Assembly (NCBI GenBank): GCA_965365465.1
Contig: CBDUBU010000161.1
Span: 1 to 8,849, forward strand
Source of the DNA: CBDUBU01 sp965365465
GTDB lineage: Bacteria > Bacteroidota > Rhodothermia > Rhodothermales > DASSAV01
Reading direction: 5' to 3'
Length of the DNA stretch: 8,849 bases
Position numbers and translations under genes: made by a program
Part shown: positions 1-5,525 of the stretch, one piece after another
How the letters are laid out: each line of letters opens with the position of its first letter
How positions within the stretch are numbered: the stretch's first letter is position 1
The notes under the pieces: model-generated
Databases searched by the model: none
Told to the model about the DNA's origin: nothing
What the model saw: the letters and a program-made list of their open reading frames with translations, nothing else

Positions 1-2
1 GT

Positions 3-62
3 CAAGCGAAAAGCCGCAATAAACCGCAAAAAAAGACCCGCAAACCGCAAAATAATCCATAA
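3..62 (+). CDS. C-terminal tail of an unidentified gene (partial, 5' end outside window)
   Basis: Frame 3 is open from the window edge to TAA at 60-62 and encodes about 19 residues rich in Lys, Arg, Gln, Pro and Asn (ending RKPQNNP). Basic low-complexity tails of this kind close many bacterial RNA-binding proteins and helicases, so a gene running in from the left is plausible. The short repeats of CCGCAA at 14, 24, 38 and 45 reflect this low-complexity coding. Too little is visible to name a family. Frame 1 is also open (1-189), as is a reverse-strand frame from 60 leftwards, so the choice rests only on the credible tail composition. Confidence 0.35.
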   Translation, partial: QAKSRNKPQKKTRKPQNNP

Positions 63-243
63 GTTCGGTGAAGCGGGAGCGGCCTTGAGAGAAAGGAGTG
101 TCCCGCTGAAGCGGCTTCCCTGCTCTGCCGGCAGTCTCTGCATGAAACAGATACAGGAACCTGATCCATGCAGAGGTATTTCGTGTTAATAGATTCCCCG
201 GCGCCTTTACTACAAGCACATTATTTCGTAGGTTACCTGCTCA
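63..243. other. Intergenic region with three inverted repeats, before the tRNA
   Basis: No convincing gene is seen. Three dyads stand out. AGCGGGA (72-78) pairs with TCCCGCT (101-107), with an inner CCTT (83-86)/AAGG (93-96) helix. CTGCCGGCAG (125-134) is a perfect 10-base palindrome. CTCTGCATG (136-144) pairs perfectly with CATGCAGAG (167-175), and its loop contains a further CAGG/CCTG pair. None is followed by a T-run, so they are not classic intrinsic terminators. They may be the 3' end structure of the upstream transcript or part of an unrecognised small RNA. A promoter for the tRNA should lie in about 180-243, but no clear box could be assigned. Confidence 0.45.
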
Positions 244-320
244 CGGGACGTGGCGCAGTCCGGTAGCGCACTTGCATGGGGTGCAAGGGGTCGTGGGTTC
301 AAATCCCGCCGTCCCGACCA
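244..320 (+). tRNA. tRNA-Pro (anticodon GGG)
   Basis: A complete cloverleaf can be folded by eye. The acceptor stem CGGGACG (244-250) pairs with CGTCCCG (310-316), with discriminator A317 and an encoded CCA at 318-320. The D stem is GCGC (253-256)/GCGC (266-269). The anticodon stem is CTTGC (271-275)/GCAAG (283-287), with a seven-base loop that has T33, anticodon GGG (278-280) and G37. The T stem is GTGGG (293-297)/CCCGC (305-309), with one G-T pair and loop TTCAAAT. The C1-G72 pair, A73 and G37 are typical of bacterial proline tRNAs. It reads CCC directly and CCU by wobble. No integrase or duplicated 3' end is visible beside it. Confidence 0.97.
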
Positions 321-352
321 GGCAGAGGCTCGAATCAGCCTCAAGCAAAGTT

Positions 353-389
353 AAGCCCTTGGAAGCTAAACCTCCGAGGGCTTTTTTTG
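353..389 (+). terminator. Intrinsic terminator of the tRNA-Pro transcript
   Basis: AAGCCCT (353-359) pairs with AGGGCTT (377-383). The stem continues through a T-G pair and GGA (361-363)/TCC (373-375), with a short A-rich loop, and seven T residues (382-388) complete the element. This is a textbook Rho-independent terminator 33 bases after the tRNA CCA end. A smaller hairpin without a T-run, GAGGCT (325-330)/AGCCTC (337-342), lies between them and may mark the tRNA 3' processing region. Confidence 0.88.
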
Positions 390-497
390 TCTTTCAAAGA
401 ACGGCGCATCAGCGCGCTTGCTCAGTTCACCGAAGCTCTGTGGGATATTGATTGAGGTGTGAATTCATGTTTTGTCAAAGCGTAAATATTTTATAGC

Positions 498-509
498 TCT
501 CCATGGAGA
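498..509. repeat. Perfect palindrome TCTCCATGGAGA, repeated in part downstream
   Basis: TCTCCATGGAGA is a perfect 12-base palindrome. Ten of its bases, TCCATGGAGA, recur at 607-616, 107 bases downstream, and TCTCCATGGA also occurs at 3801-3810 inside the next secreted-protein gene. Two copies in one non-coding control region suggest a paired binding site for a dimeric regulator. The third copy sits in signal-peptide codons and may be chance. Confidence 0.4.
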
Positions 510-535
510 AATTCTCTGAAGTGAGGATTAAGGGC

Positions 536-555
536 ATGTCAATTCGTATTGACAT
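536..555. promoter_or_regulatory. Operator-like or hairpin inverted repeat ATGTCAAT-TCGT-ATTGACAT
   Basis: Eight-base arms match perfectly around a four-base centre (544-547). As DNA it has the form of a site for a dimeric helix-turn-helix regulator. As RNA it would form a stable tetraloop hairpin in a leader. No regulator gene is in the window, so its partner is unknown. Confidence 0.4.
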
Positions 556-685
556 CCAATGAAAAACCTCCGTATGTTTCATTAAAGCGTTCCACGCTTC
601 ATGTCTTCCATGGAGACAGCACCGGGGACAGATCTCGCCTTTGGGTTAGTGGACCAGTCCGCAACCTCTCTTCATCACGCTAATC

Positions 686-702
686 TGGTAGCGCTTTCGC
701 TA
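686..702 (+). promoter_or_regulatory. XylR/LacI-type operator-like site over the receptor start codon
   Basis: TGGTAGCGCT (686-695) is identical to the first ten bases of the xyl box I recall for the LacI-family regulator XylR of Xanthomonas and Caulobacter (TGGTAGCGCTAACA). The following bases TTCG match only one of the last four. The site also has a local dyad, TAGCG (689-693)/CGCTA (698-702), and runs into the ATG at 702. A repressor here would block transcription of the receptor gene. The match is to a remembered consensus and one half-site is degenerate, so binding is inferred. The xylanase gene downstream makes the assignment more credible. Confidence 0.5.
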
Positions 703-3632
703 TGATTCGGTTACAAATTCGTTTTGCAGATACATTTTCCTTCTGGAGGTTGGTGACCGCCAGTCTCTACGCTGCTGCCATTGTCGTCACAGCCTTTTCT
801 TCCTCTGTAGCCCTGGCACAGTCAGGAACCATTGCCGGGCGCGTTACGGATTCACAGACCGATGAGCCTCTTCCGGGCGCTACTGTTCGCGTTGCCGGTA
901 CGGCGCTGGGATCTGCTTCCGATCTCGAAGGCAGTTACCGGATTGCCGGGGCGCCTGCCGGAGAGCAAACACTCATCGTATCGTACGTCGGGTATGAGAA
1001 TCAGGAGATTCAGGTTCAGGTCGTACCTGGCCAGATGACGACGCAGGACATAGCTCTCGTGTTTGGCGTGCTGCAGGGACAGGAAGTGGTTGTGACGGCA
1101 CAGTTGGAAGGCCAGGCGCGCGCCATAAATCAGCAACTCTCGTCGGAGACGATCACCAATGTGGTTTCGTCGGAACGCATTCAGGAACTTCCCGATGCTA
1201 ATGCCGCCGAGTCGGTGGGCCGTCTGCCTGGTGTATCTGTGCAGCGCAGCGGTGGTGAAGGACAGAAAGTGGTTATTCGTGGTCTGTCGCCTCGCTTCAG
1301 TTCGGTCACGGTAAACGGCGAGCGTATTCCGTCGACGGGCACCGGCCGGCGTACGTTCATTGCAGACGAAGGCGGCTCCGCCAACATCAGCCCGGACGTG
1401 GATGATCGTTCGGTGGACCTTGCAATGATTTCACCGGATGCCCTCGCTGGCATAGAGGTATCGAAGGCCCTTACGCCCGACATGGATGCAGATGCAATCG
1501 GAGGAACCGTCAACTTTGTGACGCGGCGCGCTCCTGACGGATTGAAGGGGCGCATCAACCTCCAGACGGCATACAGCGGACTTCGGGGGCAAGTCCGCGG
1601 CTATGATGTTTCAGCCTATGTCAGTGACCGGTTCATGAAGAATAAACTTGGATACTTGTTTTCCGGCGGCATTGAGAGTGCAGATCGCAGCAATCACAAC
1701 GCAGGGACGGATTACAAGTGGAGTGGCTTTGATCCAAACACCGGAAATCCGCTGCCCATGGCCGTGAACGCTATCGGCCTTACGCATCGCATTGAGACCC
1801 GTGCGCGATACAATGCCAATCTAGCCCTCGATTTCGAGCCGTCCCTTAACCACATCATCGTTGCTAATGCCCTTTATGGACGCACGCAGCGAGACTGGGT
1901 GAGTCGCGGCGTCCGGTATCAGACCGACTTTAACTATACGGGCTATAGCCTCAGCGAGGGCGAGAGCGAAATCACGCTCTTCAGTTCCAGCCTCCGGGGC
2001 GAGCATCTCATTCCGTTCGCAAAGGTGAACTGGCGCGGCAATTACGCGACGACCTGGGACGAGACGCCGTGGACTTCCGGCTACGGTTTCCAGGAACCAA
2101 GCACGATACCCAGCGATGTCGATACAGACAAGGGTCCGTGGCCGATTCCGCCCTCGGCTTCTTTCGATCCGAACAATGCCTCCGGCGGAATGCCCTGGAT
2201 GTCTCGCAACAAGCGAAAGGACGCCAACTGGTCCGGCCAGGTGGACGTTGAGGTTCCGTATAGCATCGGGAGCACCTTCGCGGGCCGCTTACAGTTCGGC
2301 GGCAAGTATGCAGCGAAGGACCGCTCGCGGCGGAACACCGGGTACGGTGTAATCGGCGTCGATTACTGGGCTGCTTTCCGGGCGGACCATCCTGATGCCA
2401 ACTACTATACGAACAACAGCCTCCGCATGACGGACTTCATTCAGGAAGATTTCGATCCGGATGATTTTATGAAAGGAGACTTCCCCTTCGTCGTTGGCCT
2501 GAAGGAGGGTCCGCGCGAAATTTGGGAGCAGTACTCAAATATCTTCAGGGTGCATCGCGGCTCGGCCAACAACGATTATAACGCGCTTGAGACAGCCACA
2601 GCCGGGTATGGGATGGTGCGCATAGATGCCGGGCCGCGACTTATGCTGCTGGGCGGCGTGCGCTACGAGTATTCGGACAACGAGTACGAGGCCAAATATA
2701 TCCGTGCGATGTCGGGCACGTATGGCGAGCGTGGAACGGTGATCGATACCACCAGCAATCAGACCTATGGGTACTTCTTCCCGCAGGCACACGCACGGTA
2801 CCGATTCTTCGACGGCCTGGATCTGCGTCTGGCTGTCACGCGGTCGATGTCCCGACCAGACTTCCACAGCTCCACGCCCTACGAGGAGATTAATACCCAG
2901 TTCCAGTACGTGGTCAAATCCAACCCGGACCTCAAGCCGACGCTTGCATGGAATTATGATGCGTTTCTGTCGGTCTATAACCGGCTTGGCCTGCTTACGG
3001 TAGGCGCTTATTACAAGACGCTGGAGGGCGTCGATTATCTGTACCGGCGCCAGATTTCCGAGCGAGGCAATCCGCTTCAGGGTTACAACATAACGGCCCC
3101 CTACAACGTGGAGGAACAGACGACGGTGAAGGGAATCGAGACCGAGGTGCAGACGAACCTTCGTTTCCTGCCAAGCCCGTTTAACGGGATCGTGCTCTAT
3201 GGCAACTACTCGCGCATCTGGTCGGAGACGCCTTTTCCCTATCAGGTGAGTCGTGGGTATGACCCAGTGACGTTTGCGCCCATCTTTGCCGACACTTCCC
3301 GTGTGCTTCCGATGCCCGGCCAATCCGATCATATCGCGAATGTGGCTGTTGGTTACGAAAAAGGAGGCTTCTCAGGCCGCCTGTCGCTGGTGTATCAGGG
3401 AAGGGCGCTCGACGTTCTCGGCGCCGGCCCTGAACTGGACAACTACACAGACGATTTTACCCGGTGGGACCTGGCGCTTTCGCAGCGTGTGTACCGGTAC
3501 GTAACGTTGTTTGTGAACGTTACGAACCTGACCAACCTGACGGAGCGATCCTTTGTCGGCGGCCAGACCTTTCCTACGAGTGAGAATCTGTACGGGTGGC
3601 AAACAAACATCGGCGTCCGTTTCAACTACTAA
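702..3632 (+). CDS. TonB-dependent outer-membrane receptor, probable xylo-oligosaccharide importer
   Basis: The 976-residue product should be an outer-membrane beta-barrel that takes up a large nutrient using TonB energy. A signal peptide covers about residues 1-40, with a long n-region and probable cleavage at ALA-Q. A CarboxypepD_reg-like domain covers about 42-122 (IAGRVTD, PLPGATV, GSYRI, YVGYE). A TonB-box-like EVVVTA lies at 128-133. The plug spans about 150-280 (ELPDANAAESVGRLPGVSVQ, VVIRGL, VTVNGERIPS, IGGTVNF), in the style of the long Xanthomonas/Caulobacter receptors (TIGR01782 type). The barrel fills the rest and ends FNY with the usual C-terminal aromatic residue. No SusD gene follows. 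The start at 702 lacks a Shine-Dalgarno site; a GTG at 753 has one but only three bases away, and would shorten the signal peptide. The substrate is inferred from the neighbouring GH10 enzyme and the xyl-box-like site. Confidence 0.95.
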   Translation: MIRLQIRFADTFSFWRLVTASLYAAAIVVTAFSSSVALAQSGTIAGRVTDSQTDEPLPGATVRVAGTALGSASDLEGSYRIAGAPAGEQTLIVSYVGYENQEIQVQVVPGQMTTQDIALVFGVLQGQEVVVTAQLEGQARAINQQLSSETITNVVSSERIQELPDANAAESVGRLPGVSVQRSGGEGQKVVIRGLSPRFSSVTVNGERIPSTGTGRRTFIADEGGSANISPDVDDRSVDLAMISPDALAGIEVSKALTPDMDADAIGGTVNFVTRRAPDGLKGRINLQTAYSGLRGQVRGYDVSAYVSDRFMKNKLGYLFSGGIESADRSNHNAGTDYKWSGFDPNTGNPLPMAVNAIGLTHRIETRARYNANLALDFEPSLNHIIVANALYGRTQRDWVSRGVRYQTDFNYTGYSLSEGESEITLFSSSLRGEHLIPFAKVNWRGNYATTWDETPWTSGYGFQEPSTIPSDVDTDKGPWPIPPSASFDPNNASGGMPWMSRNKRKDANWSGQVDVEVPYSIGSTFAGRLQFGGKYAAKDRSRRNTGYGVIGVDYWAAFRADHPDANYYTNNSLRMTDFIQEDFDPDDFMKGDFPFVVGLKEGPREIWEQYSNIFRVHRGSANNDYNALETATAGYGMVRIDAGPRLMLLGGVRYEYSDNEYEAKYIRAMSGTYGERGTVIDTTSNQTYGYFFPQAHARYRFFDGLDLRLAVTRSMSRPDFHSSTPYEEINTQFQYVVKSNPDLKPTLAWNYDAFLSVYNRLGLLTVGAYYKTLEGVDYLYRRQISERGNPLQGYNITAPYNVEEQTTVKGIETEVQTNLRFLPSPFNGIVLYGNYSRIWSETPFPYQVSRGYDPVTFAPIFADTSRVLPMPGQSDHIANVAVGYEKGGFSGRLSLVYQGRALDVLGAGPELDNYTDDFTRWDLALSQRVYRYVTLFVNVTNLTNLTERSFVGGQTFPTSENLYGWQTNIGVRFNY

Positions 3633-3654
3633 CGAACGTGTCGATACGGTGAAC

Positions 3655-3703
3655 GAGGCTGTGTATGTTCAGCGGCTGACGCGGCTGCATACCTGGCGGC
3701 CTC
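3655..3703 (+). other. Intergenic hairpin between receptor and beta-helix genes
   Basis: GAGGC (3655-3659) pairs with GCCTC (3699-3703), enclosing GTATG (3663-3667)/CATAC (3688-3692), with a direct repeat GCGGCTG (3672-3678 and 3681-3687) in and near the loop. No T-run follows, so it is not an intrinsic terminator. It could protect or mark the 3' end of the receptor message, which would uncouple its level from the genes downstream. The stems are short and interrupted. Confidence 0.3.
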
Positions 3704-3739
3704 TAGTCAACTAAATAACAACCAACAACGAGAAATCAC

Positions 3740-5362
3740 ATGCAACAACGACACTATTTGCGCGGGATTACCCTGGTAATGCTTGCGTTCTTCTGCCTGC
3801 TCTCCATGGATGCGGTTGCTCAAAGGACCGTCATCATACCACCCAACCAGCCGGGTGCGCTGAACACTATGATTAATGGCGATACGACGGCCACGGGCGC
3901 GCGGGTGGACTCTAACACGGTTTATGTCCTTCAGCGGGGCGGCATCTACCCCTACACGGCTTCGGTCGAGAATTCAAACTACCATCTTACCGTCGTTGCG
4001 TCGGAGGGTGACGGTCCCCGTCCAATCGTGCGCTGTCTTCCAGAGCCGGGCAGGCAATGCGTACGTCCTTTCAATGCGCGTGGAAGCATCACCGTGAAGG
4101 GTTTGTACCTTGACGGAATCGACACCAATGGAAGCTATACCGACAACGCGCCGATTCGTATGCGGGCAAATGGCTCCCGCGGGGTCGTGGAGGATAACGT
4201 CTTCGACAACCACCGACTGGAGCTTGTTCGCACCAGCGCAAGCAACACGAGCGTCTACTTCCTCAATAACATCGTCGTGCGGAACTACCAGCGGGACGCC
4301 TTCTGGAAAGGGTGGGGCGTGAGCTTTGAGGGTCGTCCGAGCGACACGCTTATCTATAAGGGAAATACCATATACAGTTCGACGCATACGTTCTGGGGCA
4401 TGAACGGCGGCCCGATCGAGTATATGGATGTCTCCCAGAACACCTTTGTAGACATCGCGCTGGCCCTCTGGGAAGGTCCGCAGAACAATGAGTTCGAGTA
4501 TGCCGTGGTAGACCTCGGACGGACGAAGAATGGGAAGGTGACGGACAACCTGTTCATCAATCCTGCGTTCGCGGGCCGGGTGGATAGCTGGGGCGACAAG
4601 CTTTTCGCTATCACTGCTGATTCGGTCATTATCCAAAGCGAGACGGAAGGCGTGCCGCCGACCTACCAGCTTCCGGACAAGCTCGTTATCAAGAACAACT
4701 ACATCTGGTTTGATGAGAGCCTGGCAGAGGCATACCCTGACACGGTTTCCCAGATCGAGCCGTTAGGCTCGCTGCTTCAGGAGCTTCAGGCCATGAATGA
4801 TTCTCGTTTCGTGATTGAAACGCCGATCGTGGAGGACGTGCAGCTCGTAGGGCCGCGTCCTGATCTGGCCCAGGCACAGGAAGCTGTAAACCTCTGGTGG
4901 AACAACGACCCGGGCAGCGTCAACATCGAGTTGGATGACCCGGGCTTTGCGAACGTTAACTTTGCCTACAGCACAAGTGCTGCGGCCTACACCGGCGGCT
5001 CCGCAGGCCAGCCAGTTGGCGACCCCCGATGGTTTGGCTTGCAGATCCTCACGGCCGATGAGCGTGAGGACGACCTGCCAGAGCGTTTTGCGCTTCATGG
5101 CAACTTCCCGAACCCCTTCAACCCCTCCACGCGGATCAGCTTCGACCTGAAGTCAGCCGCTAACGTTAGCGTCGAGGTGTATGACTTGCTCGGCCGCCGC
5201 GTGCTAGCAGTGCCGGCGCAGCAGTTCCCGGTGGGAGCAGAGCATTCTATCGTGGTAGATGCTTCGCAACTTGCGTCGGGCACTTATCTTTACAGGGTAT
5301 CGGTGAATGACGCAGGCAGGGGAGTTCAATATGCAATGGGCACGATGGTGTTAATCAAATAA
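3740..5362 (+). CDS. Secreted right-handed beta-helix protein with T9SS sorting domain, function unknown
   Basis: The 540-residue product begins with a clear signal peptide (1-28, cleavage after AVA). From about 50 to 320 it shows the short Asn-rich repeats of a right-handed parallel beta-helix (VVEDNVFDN, FLNNIVV, IYKGNTIYSS, DVSQNTFVD, KVTDNLFIN, VIKNNYIW). Residues about 395-431 (DPGFANVNF to GDPRW) resemble the end of DUF5123-type beta-helix proteins of Bacteroidota glycan-use loci. Residues 450-540 are a T9SS type A sorting domain (NFPNPFNPSTRISF, VYDLLGRRV, SGTYLYRV), so it should be exported and probably held at the surface. Cys99 and Cys107 are the only Cys of the mature protein and could form a disulfide. 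No polysaccharide-lyase catalytic motif is certain, so binding or cleavage of xylan side groups are both possible. It lies 107 bases after the receptor gene, with no Shine-Dalgarno site. Confidence 0.93.
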   Translation: MQQRHYLRGITLVMLAFFCLLSMDAVAQRTVIIPPNQPGALNTMINGDTTATGARVDSNTVYVLQRGGIYPYTASVENSNYHLTVVASEGDGPRPIVRCLPEPGRQCVRPFNARGSITVKGLYLDGIDTNGSYTDNAPIRMRANGSRGVVEDNVFDNHRLELVRTSASNTSVYFLNNIVVRNYQRDAFWKGWGVSFEGRPSDTLIYKGNTIYSSTHTFWGMNGGPIEYMDVSQNTFVDIALALWEGPQNNEFEYAVVDLGRTKNGKVTDNLFINPAFAGRVDSWGDKLFAITADSVIIQSETEGVPPTYQLPDKLVIKNNYIWFDESLAEAYPDTVSQIEPLGSLLQELQAMNDSRFVIETPIVEDVQLVGPRPDLAQAQEAVNLWWNNDPGSVNIELDDPGFANVNFAYSTSAAAYTGGSAGQPVGDPRWFGLQILTADEREDDLPERFALHGNFPNPFNPSTRISFDLKSAANVSVEVYDLLGRRVLAVPAQQFPVGAEHSIVVDASQLASGTYLYRVSVNDAGRGVQYAMGTMVLIK

Positions 5363-5378
5363 AACAGACCAGAGCCAA

Positions 5379-5417
5379 CCGGGACGCACAGAGAGAGTAT
5401 GTCTCTGTGCGTCCCGG
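5379..5417 (+). terminator. Perfect 16-bp hairpin after the beta-helix gene
   Basis: CCGGGACGCACAGAGA (5379-5394) pairs without mismatch with the arm at 5402-5417 around a seven-base loop. It starts 17 bases after the TAA of the beta-helix gene. Such a long GC-rich stem should stall polymerase or block 3' exonucleases, but the downstream bases CGTTCTCGCC are not a T-run, so termination may be partial. It probably defines the 3' end of the receptor/beta-helix message. Because it is perfectly symmetric it would also fold on the opposite strand. Confidence 0.6.
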
Positions 5418-5439
5418 CGTTCTCGCCAGTTTCCTGCCT

Positions 5440-5509
5440 GACGCGACCCGCGAGGACACGAGCAACGAACCGAACTGCACTGCTCGCCCGACGCGGGTGC
5501 GTCGTTTTT
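5440..5509 (+). terminator. Intrinsic terminator or attenuator just before the xylanase start codon
   Basis: CGACGC (5489-5494) and GCGTCG (5499-5504) form a six-base-pair GC-rich stem with a GGGT loop, directly followed by five T residues (5505-5509). The same 3' arm can instead pair over 12 base pairs with GACGC (5440-5444) and ACCCGCG (5446-5452), with one bulged G, enclosing CGAGCA (5459-5464)/TGCTCG (5481-5486). Both folds end at the T-run. The T-run stops 16 bases before the ATG at 5526, leaving no room for an ordinary promoter and leader downstream. The xylanase message must therefore read through, which suggests conditional attenuation or a tuned drop in expression. Confidence 0.6.
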
Positions 5510-5525
5510 ATCGTGATGTTATTTC

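Larger units (their letters stand above)
390..701 (+). promoter_or_regulatory. Control and leader region of the TonB-receptor gene
   Basis: These 312 bases hold no supportable gene but contain clustered dyad symmetries. They are a 12-base palindrome at 498-509, an 8-base inverted repeat at 536-555, AATGAAA (558-564)/TTTCATT (577-583), AAGCGT (585-590)/ACGCTT (594-599), and a second copy of TCCATGGAGA at 607-616. The region is more AT-rich than the genes, as expected for a promoter. A TTGTCA at 473-478 and a TATA-like stretch near 492-496 are the only promoter-like boxes seen, and their spacing is too short for a standard sigma-70 promoter, so no start site is assigned. The dyads may be regulator sites or leader RNA hairpins. 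Confidence 0.55.

Noticed and set aside
14..50. Short repeated CCGCAA units as a CRISPR or microsatellite
   Set aside because: The units are only six bases with irregular spacing and are explained by a Lys/Arg/Pro/Gln-rich coding tail.
1..189. Open frame 1 as a partial gene (62 residues)
   Set aside because: Its composition is mixed and Cys-rich near the end, and it spans the inverted repeats. The frame ending at 62 gives a more credible protein tail. Neither is certain.
244..389. tRNA-Pro as the attachment site of an integrated element
   Set aside because: No integrase, no repeat of the tRNA 3' end and no mobile-element genes are visible downstream. The tRNA is complete with its own terminator.
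473..496. Sigma-70 promoter from TTGTCA and a TATA-like stretch
   Set aside because: The spacing between the boxes is about 13-14 bases, shorter than the usual 16-18, and neither box fits the Bacteroidota -33/-7 pattern.
753..755. GTG at 753 as the true start of the receptor
   Set aside because: A GGAGG precedes it but only three bases away, too close for normal use. The ATG at 702 gives a complete n-region for the signal peptide.
2535..3332. 265-residue antisense reading frame inside the receptor gene
   Set aside because: It is the reverse shadow of a clearly real beta-barrel gene, with no domain-like sequence, signal peptide or start site of its own.
702..5362. SusC/SusD pair
   Set aside because: The receptor is not followed by a SusD-like lipoprotein. 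The next gene is a beta-helix protein with a T9SS tail and no lipobox or tetratricopeptide-type features.
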